NCBI GenBank assembly: GCA_035288965.1
Contig: DATDYQ010000104.1
Span: 1-64,000, forward strand
DNA: 64,000 bases
Direction: 5' to 3'
From: DATDYQ01 sp035288965
GTDB taxonomy: Archaea; Nanobdellota; Nanobdellia; SCGC-AAA011-G17; JAGVZF01
Shown piece after piece: positions 27,835-36,522 of this stretch. The position numbers were made by a program, and so were the translations under genes. Numbering within the stretch: the stretch's first letter is position 1; each line of letters begins with the position of its first letter. The notes beneath the pieces were generated by a model. It did no database searches. It saw only the letters and a program-made list of their open reading frames with translations, and was not told where the DNA came from.

Positions 27835-27844
27835 ATTTATAAAA
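27835..27844 (-). promoter_or_regulatory. TATA box for the minus-strand gene at 27814
   Basis: Minus-strand TTTTATAAAT lies 20 nt upstream of the ATG. It is separate from the plus-strand box at 27865 in the same 79-nt gap. Confidence 0.5.
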
Positions 27845-27864
27845 GTTGTTAAATCGAAGGAAGG

Positions 27865-27872
27865 TTTAAATA
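27865..27872 (+). promoter_or_regulatory. TATA box (TTTAAATA) for the gene at 27894
   Basis: It ends 21 nt before the GTG at 27894, placing the transcript start at that codon and supporting a leaderless GTG start. Confidence 0.55.
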
Positions 27873-27893
27873 TTTTTCTCTATTTTCAGTAAA

Positions 27894-28958
27894 GTGGTAC
27901 ATGCAAAATTTGATGAAACAGAAAAAGAACAAGAATATATAAACACAGTAAAAAGGCTACTTAATCCGCATCGCCCTTATTTAAAAATAGGTAAAGTAAA
28001 ACTTGGAGCTGGAAGAACAAATGATAATCTTCTTGTTTATGATACTGATAGTAAACCAGTTTGTGTTGTAAGAAAATCAAGACTAGATAGAACTAATATG
28101 GCTCATTTTTATTTTCTTCAAATACAATCATTAGAAAGAGAAAAATTTCTTCTTGAATATATTGGCAAACATGCTCCAAAGGTTCCTATCCCAAGACTTA
28201 TTGCAGCAGATCAAGATCCAGAAGATGGACTAGATTATCTTGTAGTATCCCATATTAGTGGAATAAATTTTGCTGATATTGCAGGATCTTTAACTCCAAA
28301 TCAATATAATAATTATATGAGAAATTTAGGAGAAACCATCGCTCCTGTAAGTAATTTAACATTCGGATCATTCGGTATTATCGGACCTGATGGAATTATA
28401 ATTAATCCATTCCAAAGATGGAGTGATAGAATTGCCTTCTCAATATATGGAAAATTAAAAGATCCTGCTTCAACCGAATATTTTACACATGAATTATTAT
28501 TTGAAAAAATTCCTGAATTTATTGAAAAACATAGAGAAGCTCTAGATAAAAATAGAAGACCTACAGCTGTTTTATATGATCTGCATTCAAAAAATTTTAA
28601 TGTAGATCCAACAACAGAAAAAATCACTGGTTTCTTTGATATCGGTTTAGGACTTATTGCTAATAGAACATTGGAATTCGTTCCCATTGAACTTAATACA
28701 GTAAACTTTGGAAAAACAGAACGTCCGGCTGCATTAGAAGCATTTTTTGAGGGGTATGGACTATCTCTAAAAGATAGAGCAGATTATGAAGCTGCAAAAC
28801 CAGTCTATGCACTAAATCATTCACTGGGGGCGGTTTTAGCCTATCATAATAATCCTGTAGATGATCTAAGAAGAGATCTTTGGAGTAGAGAAGTCTTCAA
28901 ACCAAGAGTTGAAGAAATAGTAGAAAAAGGAATAGTAAATATGGTAAGATGGTTCTGA
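27894..28958 (+). CDS. APH-fold (aminoglycoside phosphotransferase-like) small-molecule kinase
   Basis: 354 aa. A kinase-like N-lobe (VKLGAGRTNDNLLVYD, then VVRKSRL with a candidate Lys) is followed by a C-lobe with VLYDLHSKNF (catalytic D229, Asn four residues later) and GFFDIGLG (metal Asp D249). The usual H in HxDxxxxN is replaced by Tyr. Its 3' end overlaps the start of a DapA/NanA-family gene by 10 nt, so it probably phosphorylates a sugar or substrate in that pathway, not an antibiotic. The GTG start agrees with TATA spacing. The substrate is unknown. Confidence 0.72.
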   Translation: MVHAKFDETEKEQEYINTVKRLLNPHRPYLKIGKVKLGAGRTNDNLLVYDTDSKPVCVVRKSRLDRTNMAHFYFLQIQSLEREKFLLEYIGKHAPKVPIPRLIAADQDPEDGLDYLVVSHISGINFADIAGSLTPNQYNNYMRNLGETIAPVSNLTFGSFGIIGPDGIIINPFQRWSDRIAFSIYGKLKDPASTEYFTHELLFEKIPEFIEKHREALDKNRRPTAVLYDLHSKNFNVDPTTEKITGFFDIGLGLIANRTLEFVPIELNTVNFGKTERPAALEAFFEGYGLSLKDRADYEAAKPVYALNHSLGAVLAYHNNPVDDLRRDLWSREVFKPRVEEIVEKGIVNMVRWF

Positions 28959-29836
28959 ACAAATTACACGGCATTATAGTACCCTTATCGACACCAATTA
29001 AAGAGGATCAATCAATAGATTTTCCTGCAACTAAAAATCTAGTGGATAAATTAATTGAAAATGGTGTTGATGGACTTTTTCCCTTAAGTGGTACTGGAGA
29101 GTTTCCGATGCTTTCTTTAAGAGAATCTAAACAGTTTATAAATTTTGTAATGAGATCTTCTAGTGGAAGAGTTCCAGTTTACCCTGGAGCTTTTAGAGAC
29201 AATTTAGGTGACACTTTAGAATTGGCTTTTGCTGCAGAAATATCTGGTGCTGAAGGAATTGTTTTAATGCCACCTTATTTTTATGGTCGTATTAAGAGTG
29301 AAGATATCGTAGACCAAGTTAGAAGAATAAAATGTAATATAAATTTACCTGTTATTTTTTATAATACAAATTCAAAATTAAGATTAGATGAAGCTAGTAT
29401 GCTTAGATTACATCAAGAAGGTTTAGTTATTGGAGCAAAAGAGGGAAGTAAAGATTTAGACTATCTAAAAAGATTAGCAGAATCTGGCATGTCTGTTCTT
29501 CCAGGTAGCGATAAACTTCTTTATGCTGCATCTCAATTTGGTTGTGTGGGTGGTTTTCCTGGAAGTGCTAATGTATTAACGAAAGGGTTTGTAACCTTGT
29601 GGAAATTTATTCAAGAAGAAAAATTACAAGAAGCTGAGGCATTGCAATCTAGAATTAGTAGTGTTGTTGAAGTTATGTATAAAACAAACCCCTATAGCGC
29701 CCAAACAGGTGTTAAGATTGGTTTAGAATATCTAGGTATCTGCCTTTCAAGAATGAAATATCCAATGCCTCAAGCAACTACAGAAGAAAAAAGAATTATT
29801 TTCGAAACATTAGATAAAAACAAGGATTTACTTTAA
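28949..29836 (+). CDS. DapA/NanA-family aldolase (class I TIM barrel)
   Basis: 295 aa, the usual length. GTGEF (48-52) replaces the common GTTGE. Y138 in IFYNTNSK and the Schiff-base lysine K164 in GAKEGSKD are in place; GSDKLLYAASQFGCVGGFPG forms the back of the barrel. The family includes dihydrodipicolinate synthase, N-acetylneuraminate lyase and KDG aldolases. Between a kinase and a NeuB-SpsF fusion, an aldolase making or breaking a 2-keto-3-deoxy sugar acid is favoured over lysine synthesis (inference). It overlaps the kinase gene by 10 nt. Confidence 0.85.
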   Translation: MVLNKLHGIIVPLSTPIKEDQSIDFPATKNLVDKLIENGVDGLFPLSGTGEFPMLSLRESKQFINFVMRSSSGRVPVYPGAFRDNLGDTLELAFAAEISGAEGIVLMPPYFYGRIKSEDIVDQVRRIKCNINLPVIFYNTNSKLRLDEASMLRLHQEGLVIGAKEGSKDLDYLKRLAESGMSVLPGSDKLLYAASQFGCVGGFPGSANVLTKGFVTLWKFIQEEKLQEAEALQSRISSVVEVMYKTNPYSAQTGVKIGLEYLGICLSRMKYPMPQATTEEKRIIFETLDKNKDLL

Positions 29837-29842
29837 CAAAAC

Positions 29843-29850
29843 ATTTATAA
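29843..29850 (+). promoter_or_regulatory. TATA box (ATTTATAA) for the gene at 29873
   Basis: It ends 22 nt before the ATG. It gives the fusion gene its own leaderless promoter despite lying only 36 nt after the aldolase stop. Confidence 0.5.
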
Positions 29851-29872
29851 CTTTTTCCACCATTTCATATTT

Positions 29873-31636
29873 ATGAAAGATGTAAAGATCGGTGACAAGA
29901 TAATTGGTAAAGGCCACCCTGTCTTTGTTATAGCAGAAACAGCCTCCAGCCATGTAGGAAATAAAGAAAAACTTAAACAGCTAATTAAAGCTGCTATAGA
30001 TTCAAATGCAGACGCTATCAACTTACAAAAATTCTATGCAAATGAGCTTGCTGTTCCTCAAAATCCGCAACATAAGGATTTGGCAATCATCGAACTTAAA
30101 GATCCAGATTGGAAAGAAGTTCTAGATTATGCTAAAACTTTAAACACAATTATTATTGGAAATCCTTTTGATGAATCTAGTGTAGACTTCTTTGATCCTT
30201 ATGTGGATGCTTTCAAGATTCATTCTACTGATATTAATAATCCTGAAATGTTAATGAAAGTAGCAAAAAAGAATAAGCCAATGTTTCTTGGTATTGGCGG
30301 AGCAAAACCTTTTGAAATAAAAAGGGCAATTAAAATTCTTCAATCAACTGGTAATGATCAAATTGTTTTAATGCATGGTTTTCAGGCTTTCCCAACAAGA
30401 TTAGAGGATAGTAATCTAAAGTTAATTCCAACAGTAGAAAAAGAATATAATCTTCCAACTGGATTTCTTGATCATATCGATGCTGAAACAAAAATGGCAA
30501 TGATTCTTCCATTACTCTCAGTAGTCCAAGGAGCTGTTTTGATTGAAAAACATATAACATTAGATAGAAAATTAAAAGAATATGATTATTTTTCAGCTTT
30601 ACATCCATCTGAATTCAAAGAAATGATGTTCTTGATTAGAGAAACAGAAAAAGCAATTGGTCATGGACAATTTATTCAATCAGAAGGTGAAATTGGATAT
30701 AACACTATGATGAAAAAGAATTTAGTTGCTAAAGTTCCCATAAAAAAAGATACAATTTTAACAAAAGATATGATAACTTTCAAAAGAGCTCGAGTAAATC
30801 CTGGTCCTTCTCCAATTGATGTTGAAAAATTTATTGGAAAATCAGTTAATAAAGATTTAAATGAAAATGATCCAATCACATTAGATGACTTAAATCTTAA
30901 ATCAATTATTACATTAGCTGTAAGAATGAAATCATCTAGATTGCCAAGAAAAGCGTTAGCTGTTGTTGAAGATCAAACAGTTATAGAACATTTAATAGAT
31001 AGAATGCAATTATGTAAGGTTCCATCTGATTTAATCTTATGTACATCCACTCATCCAGATGACGCTGTTTTAATAGACATAGCAAAGAAAAAAGGTATAA
31101 AATATTTCGCAGGTTCAGAAGATGATGTTATGGATCGTTTCATCAAAGCAGCATTGCCTGAAAAAGCAGATATCATTGTAAGAGTTACAGGGGATAATAT
31201 ATTTACAGATCCTGAATTCCTAGATGAAACAATAAAATTTCATATAAAAAATAATCTGGATTATTCATTACAAGAAGGATTACCAATTGGATGTATTTCA
31301 GAAGTTATTACCTTACATAATTTAATAAAAGCTCATGAAGCAACTCTTGATCCTGAAAACACAGAATATATGACATATTATTTGAGAAATGAAGATTACT
31401 TTAAAGGTAACTCCTTGAAGGTCTCAAGTGAATTTAACTTCCCTAACTACAGATTGACAATAGATAATCCTGAAGATTTACAACTTATCCAAGAAATATT
31501 TAAAGAACTTTATGTTCCTGGAAAAGTAATTCCATTAAGAGATATTTTAAATTTATTAAATAAAAAGCCTGAACTATTAAATATAAATAAGAATGTTCAA
31601 GGAATACAATTTACAGTTAAAGGTTTGAAAAGTTAG
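29873..31636 (+). CDS. Fusion: NeuB-type ulosonic acid synthase plus SpsF-type cytidylyltransferase
   Basis: 587 aa. Residues 1-270 are a NeuB/SpsE TIM barrel (VIAETASSHVGN, INLQKFYANELA, IIGNPFDESSVDFF, LIEKHITLDR) condensing PEP with an amino sugar. Residues 275-340 are a SAF (antifreeze-like) domain (KNLVAKVPIKKDTILTKDMI). From residue 344 an SpsF/CMP-KDO-synthetase-like domain starts (LAVRMKSSRLPRKAL, HLIDRMQLC, FAGSEDDVMDRF, IVRVTGDNIFTDP, YRLTIDNPED). One protein may make and CMP-activate a nonulosonic acid. The order synthase-then-activator is unusual. Exact sugar unknown. Confidence 0.85.
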   Translation: MKDVKIGDKIIGKGHPVFVIAETASSHVGNKEKLKQLIKAAIDSNADAINLQKFYANELAVPQNPQHKDLAIIELKDPDWKEVLDYAKTLNTIIIGNPFDESSVDFFDPYVDAFKIHSTDINNPEMLMKVAKKNKPMFLGIGGAKPFEIKRAIKILQSTGNDQIVLMHGFQAFPTRLEDSNLKLIPTVEKEYNLPTGFLDHIDAETKMAMILPLLSVVQGAVLIEKHITLDRKLKEYDYFSALHPSEFKEMMFLIRETEKAIGHGQFIQSEGEIGYNTMMKKNLVAKVPIKKDTILTKDMITFKRARVNPGPSPIDVEKFIGKSVNKDLNENDPITLDDLNLKSIITLAVRMKSSRLPRKALAVVEDQTVIEHLIDRMQLCKVPSDLILCTSTHPDDAVLIDIAKKKGIKYFAGSEDDVMDRFIKAALPEKADIIVRVTGDNIFTDPEFLDETIKFHIKNNLDYSLQEGLPIGCISEVITLHNLIKAHEATLDPENTEYMTYYLRNEDYFKGNSLKVSSEFNFPNYRLTIDNPEDLQLIQEIFKELYVPGKVIPLRDILNLLNKKPELLNINKNVQGIQFTVKGLKS

Positions 31637-31675
31637 TTTTATAAGGTTTTCTATATTCTATAAAATATATATTAT

Positions 31676-31681
31676 GGGGGT
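31676..31681 (+). promoter_or_regulatory. Shine-Dalgarno GGGGGT deciding the start at 31689
   Basis: It lies 7 nt before the ATG at 31689 and overlaps an upstream in-frame ATG (31674), arguing that the second ATG is used. TATA-like TATAAAATATAT lies just upstream. Confidence 0.55.
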
Positions 31682-31688
31682 TAACAAA

Positions 31689-31937
31689 ATGGTAGAAAAG
31701 CAAGCTAAAACATTAGATGAAAGATTACAATTTGAAGAAGGAGATTTACACTTAGAAGGTAATTTTGCGATTAGCCTTGGTTTAGGGAAGTCTCTTGCAG
31801 ATGATGAAATAAAGAAAATTGTAATTGGTAAGTATAATGGCGTATTAAAATATGTCGATAAAAAAGGACAATTAAAAATCGTAGGCAATGGGTTATACAG
31901 CATAATAGGTTTAGGAAAATATGCCGGCGCAATTTAA
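31689..31937 (+). CDS. Small protein of unknown function (82 aa)
   Basis: 82 aa, soluble, with no membrane segment. It begins MVEKQAKTLDERLQFEEGD, has a Gly/Leu-rich middle (ISLGLGKS) and ends GLYSIIGLGKYAGAI. I recognise no family. It has its own Shine-Dalgarno and TATA-like sequence, which is stronger evidence for expression than length alone. It follows the NeuB-SpsF gene by about 50 nt on the same strand. An ATG 15 nt further up would give 87 aa. Confidence 0.55.
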   Translation: MVEKQAKTLDERLQFEEGDLHLEGNFAISLGLGKSLADDEIKKIVIGKYNGVLKYVDKKGQLKIVGNGLYSIIGLGKYAGAI

Positions 31938-31998
31938 TTTATTAATCTCAAGATCTATAAATAATATAATAAATAGAAAAAAGTAGATAAACAATAAA

Positions 31999-32481
31999 AT
32001 GCCAATTGATGATGCATTAAATGATTTGCCAAGATCAAAAGAAGCGTCAAAACAAATAGTTGCACCTCCAGAACCAGAGCAAGCAAATAAAGTAATTTTC
32101 ACTGATGCCGTACAACAATTTAGAAATAGTTTACAATATTATCTTCCTTATCAATTGGCAACAATTATAAAAAGTAAAGGACTAAATGTAACCTGGGATA
32201 ACGGCAATATAGTTTCTTTTTTAGATAATGAAATTTTTTTAAAATTTACGTCTATTGGAATTGCAGCCCATAAAAGATTTTGGTTCGGTCATGATTGGAT
32301 AGGTTATTTATATTTTAATGATCCTAATAAATGGAAATTGGAAGTTTATGGAAGAAAAAATATAGATAGATTAAAAAATCTTGCTGACGAAATATCAAAA
32401 CAATATTCAAAAGATATAGAGCTTATATTAGAATTAGAATATCCAAAATCAAAGTCAGTAGAATATGCTGGTTTTATCTAA
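31999..32481 (+). CDS. Hypothetical soluble protein (160 aa)
   Basis: 160 aa. An N-terminal low-complexity part (about 1-30, charged and Pro-rich) is followed by a compact mixed alpha/beta region with HKRFWFGHDWIGYLYF and a C-terminal helix pair (KNIDRLKNLADEISKQYSK). No recognised domain, signal peptide or membrane segment. Its 3' end overlaps the convergent GT-B gene by 4 nt. The upstream 60 nt is AT-rich with a CTATAAATAATA stretch that could be its TATA box. Confidence 0.55.
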   Translation: MPIDDALNDLPRSKEASKQIVAPPEPEQANKVIFTDAVQQFRNSLQYYLPYQLATIIKSKGLNVTWDNGNIVSFLDNEIFLKFTSIGIAAHKRFWFGHDWIGYLYFNDPNKWKLEVYGRKNIDRLKNLADEISKQYSKDIELILELEYPKSKSVEYAGFI

Positions 32482-33623
32482 ATCTTTAATTCTTCATAGA
32501 TTAACTTAACAACCCTTTCAGTTGCTTTCCCGTCATTACCTTCAACAAAGCTTTCCCTTCTTTGCTTTAATTCTTCTCTAAATTCTCCATTATATAAAAT
32601 TTTCATTAAATTAGGAACCAACTCTCTTGTATTATAAACACCAAGAGAATAACCATTTTTGTTGGTAATCAAAGGATCCTCTGTTTTTAATCCAACTTGT
32701 AAACTTAAAACATCAGTATCTAATAAACAAGCTTCCATTAATGAAGTTGACATCATTCCAACTACCAAATTAGAAGCTTTCATTGTCTCTCTTGTATTAT
32801 AATTATTATTATACTCTCTTTTTGTTGCGTCTTCCTTCCCACTCATGACTAAATTCATATCTTTTAATAATAATGTTCTTTCTACAATATCCTCAAATGT
32901 CTCTCTAGGATGAAATTTAATAACAAATGTCCCATGATATCCCATGTCATTCAATCCATTAGATAATATTTTAAAAATTGTTTCTTCATTATAACCCCAA
33001 TCAGTAGTTTTATTCGCTTTAAGATCTCCTTTAATTGGTTGTGAAATAAAGGTTATCAAACTTCCTTCTGGATGTACCCCAAAATATTCTCTTATCTCTT
33101 TTCTTTTATCAATTGTAAATTTAGCATTTAATTCTCCTATATCATCAAAGTAAGGGTTTCCTGTAATCTTTAATCTTTCTCTAGGTAAACCTTCTTTAAC
33201 CATTTTTTCCAAACTTTCTGCATCTAATGCCGTATGAATATCAGGCATGCATCCTAAGTTATCTCCTGTTTTGTCATTTCTAACCCTTACAATATAATTG
33301 ACTGGTAAATCTATAACAGAAATGCTTCTTACCCCTCTTTTCCTAGCTTCCAATATTAATTTTTTTTCAACACACCATCCACCGCTACTTCCCGTGACTA
33401 GAAGGTTTGGTTTTTCTTCGTCTTCAAATTCAACTTCGGCAGATGTATAATCATTCAATATAGAATGAGATAAACCAGCTTGTGTAAATGAACTAATAGC
33501 AGGTCCGTTAGCTATTAATGTCAAATCCACTTTATCATCTTCTTGCAATCTTCTTGCAACAGGAATAACAGAATTCGCACTTCCAGTATACTGCGCTGCC
33601 ACCATTACTTTAGATTTTGTCAC
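32478..33623 (-). CDS. GT-B-like protein, candidate nonulosonate or capsule-type glycosyltransferase
   Basis: 381 aa. The N-terminal Rossmann half (KVMVAAQYTGSANSVIPVAR, LLVTGSSGG) resembles UDP-GlcNAc 2-epimerase/GT-B folds. The C-terminal half has FVIKFHPRE, a SNLVVGMMSTSLMEACLL motif and ends KATERVVKLIYEEL, as in CDP-glycerol/polysialyl-type transferases. The catalytic Asp-Glu pairs of WecB are missing, so it is probably not an epimerase. The GTG start has an AAGTGAC context; a TATA at 33651-33660 fits it. Last gene of the minus-strand sialic-acid-like run; a CMP-nonulosonate transferase is an inference from context. Confidence 0.5.
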   Translation of the reverse strand: MTKSKVMVAAQYTGSANSVIPVARRLQEDDKVDLTLIANGPAISSFTQAGLSHSILNDYTSAEVEFEDEEKPNLLVTGSSGGWCVEKKLILEARKRGVRSISVIDLPVNYIVRVRNDKTGDNLGCMPDIHTALDAESLEKMVKEGLPRERLKITGNPYFDDIGELNAKFTIDKRKEIREYFGVHPEGSLITFISQPIKGDLKANKTTDWGYNEETIFKILSNGLNDMGYHGTFVIKFHPRETFEDIVERTLLLKDMNLVMSGKEDATKREYNNNYNTRETMKASNLVVGMMSTSLMEACLLDTDVLSLQVGLKTEDPLITNKNGYSLGVYNTRELVPNLMKILYNGEFREELKQRRESFVEGNDGKATERVVKLIYEELKI

Positions 33624-33650
33624 TTTTTATCACAAAATAAAGGTGTAGAA

Positions 33651-33660
33651 AAATATATAA
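33651..33660 (-). promoter_or_regulatory. TATA box (TTATATATTT) for the gene at 33623
   Basis: It lies 27 nt upstream of the GTG start, in the 39-nt gap after the next minus-strand gene, so this gene may be transcribed separately. Confidence 0.45.
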
Positions 33661-33662
33661 AT

Positions 33663-35447
33663 CTATTTCTGATATATTTCATCAATAAGATTTATAACTC
33701 TTTCGGTGCTTTTTCCATCAATTTTATAAGCATAATCCTTAATAAATTTCTCCATGTTTTTTTCTAATTTTTCTTTAATCTTTTTATTATTAAAAACATC
33801 ATTTATTGCATTTTTTAATTCTTTTTCTTCTTTGACATCAATTACACATCCATAATCATTGTAATCAATCATCTCATTGCTTCCTTTGATATTAGCTAAA
33901 TTTAAAGTAATAACAGGAACATTAAATAACATAGATTCAATAACAACAGTAGACGAGGCTCTGCTTATAGTTAAATCTGCAATATTCAAAAAGTTATAAA
34001 TATCATAATCTTTAACAACAACAACTTTATTTTTAATATTATTTAATCTGCTATTATAAAAATCAACATCATCTTTTGGGTGTAATTTTATTATTAGTTG
34101 TTCATCTTGCAAGGAATTAATAACTGCCTTGAACATTTCCTCCTTCTCTGGAACAGTCTGTGTTCCGAATAATATTATCTTCTTATCTTTATCCAAATTA
34201 AATTGTTTATATACTTCTTCTTTATCATACTCTTTATTTTTAATAATATCAAACTTACTGGCTCCAGTTATAACTATTTTCTCTTCATTAACATTATTTT
34301 GCAATAAAAATTTCTTCGTAGATTCTCCCCAAACAGCTATTTTTGTGCTTGTTACAGGAACAAATCCCAATCTTCCAGCAACTCCATGTTGTAAAACTAA
34401 AGATTTTATTTCTAATTTATTCCCGACAAATGCAATTGTTTTTCCAAATCTATGAACGTCACTACCCATAACAATAATATTTATCTCTTCTTTTTTGATA
34501 ACAATTTTAATTCCTTCTATCAATCTAACAACTTCATAAAAATGTTTAAACACAGTATAATGCAATTCATCTTCTAAAATTTCCCATAAATTAATATTAT
34601 CATACATAAATCTCCTATCTTGGTATAAAATCTCCCATATTTGATCAAGCTCTTTTTTCTTTTTATCAAGAACTTTGTTTATTTCACTTAAATCATAATC
34701 TGCAAATGTATTAAATTTTATTCCTTTTTTCGCAAATGCCTCCTGAACATCTAAAGCCAAAGCGAATATTAAATAATTTTTATTCTGTTTTTTCATCTCT
34801 TCTATAATAGGAAGCATTATCTGCGGATCTAAATTTAAATAACTAAAAAACATCACTTTCTTATCGCCATAATTTTTATTTTTATAATTAAAACTTTTTA
34901 GTTTCACATAATTATCCAAAACAACTGGTTTTATGTATCTTCCAGCAATAAATTTTGTTTTTTCTCTAAATATATTAATAAGATTAACATTCCTATCGCT
35001 AACAATCTCATATTTAGCATTCAGTTCTTTCAAACTAGTAATTATTGTTTTGCTTAGAAAATCTTTTCCATCAATTACCAAAAACATATCTGGCTTCTCT
35101 TTCTCAATAACCTTCTTTATTAATTCTATATTTGCAATCAAGCTTCTTAAAACAAGTTCAAAATGTAAGCTTGTACATTCATATAATGGAATTCCATCAT
35201 GCTTTGCTAATTTTTTTGCTTCAGGAAAACTAATCATATTCCAATTAATGCTTATATTCCTTATTTTGTCAGCAAGTTCATTAATTAATTTGGTTTCATT
35301 GATATAATCACTCTTAGTTTTAACATTAGCAAAATTAACTTTTTTGTTAGAAAGATTTAGTATTATTCCATCCCCTAAATCTTTTAATCTTTTATTGATC
35401 TTATCTAGTTCTTTCTCGTCTTTTACTATTCCTATAATCCTTGTCAT
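33663..35447 (-). CDS. Large GT-B-like protein, candidate nonulosonate transferase
   Basis: 594 aa. The C-terminal 270 residues form a GT-B donor half: LVLQHGVAGRLGFVPVTSTK (a QHG motif common in capsule, CDP-glycerol and sialyl transferases), KIVITGASKFD, LIIKLHPKDD and ADLTISRASSTVVIESMLFN. The N-terminal 300 residues are alpha/beta and unassigned. It lies between neuB (12-nt gap) and the smaller GT-B at 32478. The C-terminal endings of both proteins (KxTERVINLI/KATERVVKLI) look related. Probable transfer of the CMP-activated acid made by the neighbours (inference). Confidence 0.55.
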   Translation of the reverse strand: MTRIIGIVKDEKELDKINKRLKDLGDGIILNLSNKKVNFANVKTKSDYINETKLINELADKIRNISINWNMISFPEAKKLAKHDGIPLYECTSLHFELVLRSLIANIELIKKVIEKEKPDMFLVIDGKDFLSKTIITSLKELNAKYEIVSDRNVNLINIFREKTKFIAGRYIKPVVLDNYVKLKSFNYKNKNYGDKKVMFFSYLNLDPQIMLPIIEEMKKQNKNYLIFALALDVQEAFAKKGIKFNTFADYDLSEINKVLDKKKKELDQIWEILYQDRRFMYDNINLWEILEDELHYTVFKHFYEVVRLIEGIKIVIKKEEINIIVMGSDVHRFGKTIAFVGNKLEIKSLVLQHGVAGRLGFVPVTSTKIAVWGESTKKFLLQNNVNEEKIVITGASKFDIIKNKEYDKEEVYKQFNLDKDKKIILFGTQTVPEKEEMFKAVINSLQDEQLIIKLHPKDDVDFYNSRLNNIKNKVVVVKDYDIYNFLNIADLTISRASSTVVIESMLFNVPVITLNLANIKGSNEMIDYNDYGCVIDVKEEKELKNAINDVFNNKKIKEKLEKNMEKFIKDYAYKIDGKSTERVINLIDEIYQK

Positions 35448-35459
35448 ACTCTATCATAA

Positions 35460-36521
35460 CTATTTCTTTAATTCTCCCACGTGTTCCCAATCCAATATAT
35501 CATCCTCTTTCATATCTTTTAATACCCTTCTTCCTATAATCTCGCTAAAGAATCTTGGATTAATTCCTGTTCCAGGTCTTTTTGATGTTATATTTTTAAC
35601 ATCAAATATTTCCCCTGCCCTAATATCCCTATTTGCTACAATGCTCCTTCTTGCTAATCTTTGAGCAGGCTCTTCAACTTTAATTGGTCGTCTTGCTAAT
35701 GTACTTCCTAATGCACTTTCTATCTGTTTTATATTTGTGACCATCTCTTTCAGTTCTTTAGGATCAACAGATAACCAATGATCGGCACTTCCCTTCAATG
35801 TTTTATCTATAGTATAATGCTTCTCTATCATCTTTGCTCCCAGACTAACAGCTCCGATCGGCACCAAAGTTCCCAAACTATGGTCACTTAATCCGATTAA
35901 ATAATCCGGAAATATTTTCTTTAAAGTTGGAATCATATTCAAATTCATATCTTTCGTAGGTGTCGGATAAGATAAAATGCAATGCAATAATATTATCTGA
36001 TTATTTCCTTGCTCTTCAATAACGCTTACAGCTTCTTCTATCTCTCCAATTGTAGCTGCTCCTGTAGATAATGCCATCGGCAATCCTTTTTTTGCTATAT
36101 GTTTTAAAAGATTTAAGTGAGTTATATCTGCACTTGCAATTTTATACATTGGCACTCCAATCTTTTCCAAGAAATCAGCGCTTTCTTCATCAAATGGTGT
36201 TGAAAAAAATATTATTCCTAATTCTTCAGCATATTTCTGCATTTTAATAAAATCTTCTTCACTAAGATAATCGAAGTTCTTGTATTCATCATATTGTGTT
36301 TCATCACTTTCTGTCCAATATTTAGGAGAATTTTTTATTGCTATTTTTTCAGCTTTATATGTTTGGAATTTTATTGCATCTGCCCCGTTTTCTTTTGCTT
36401 TTTTTATTAATTCATAACCTCTTTCCAACATACAATCATGATTTACTCCAGCTTCAGCTACAACAAAACAAGGCTCATCATCCCCTACATATCTATTTCC
36501 TATCTTTATTCTTGTCACCAT
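35460..36521 (-). CDS. neuB: Nonulosonic acid synthase (NeuB/SpsE) with SAF domain
   Basis: 353 aa, full length. Motifs: FVVAEAGVNHDCMLERGYEL, IKFQTYKAEKIA, FFSTPFDEESADFLE, KIASADITH, ALSTGAATIGEIEEAV, LLHCILSYPTP, GLSDHSLG and IEKHYTIDK. The C-terminal SAF domain starts at RRSIVANRDIRAGE and ends with GRRVLKDMKEDDIL. It condenses PEP with a ManNAc- or bacillosamine-derived sugar to Neu5Ac-, legionaminic- or related acid; the exact substrate cannot be told here. An upstream GTG (36530) is open, but GGGTGG sits 5 nt before the ATG at 36521. Directly follows the GT2-NeuA fusion. Confidence 0.92.
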   Translation of the reverse strand: MVTRIKIGNRYVGDDEPCFVVAEAGVNHDCMLERGYELIKKAKENGADAIKFQTYKAEKIAIKNSPKYWTESDETQYDEYKNFDYLSEEDFIKMQKYAEELGIIFFSTPFDEESADFLEKIGVPMYKIASADITHLNLLKHIAKKGLPMALSTGAATIGEIEEAVSVIEEQGNNQIILLHCILSYPTPTKDMNLNMIPTLKKIFPDYLIGLSDHSLGTLVPIGAVSLGAKMIEKHYTIDKTLKGSADHWLSVDPKELKEMVTNIKQIESALGSTLARRPIKVEEPAQRLARRSIVANRDIRAGEIFDVKNITSKRPGTGINPRFFSEIIGRRVLKDMKEDDILDWEHVGELKK

Positions 36522-36522
36522 T

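Noticed and set aside
27894..28958. Antibiotic-resistance aminoglycoside kinase
   Set aside because: Only the general fold matches; overlap with a sugar-acid aldolase and the glycan context favour a metabolic kinase.
31658..31903. 81-aa minus-strand frame opposite the 82-aa gene
   Set aside because: The plus-strand gene has a strong Shine-Dalgarno and TATA-like box; the minus frame has neither.
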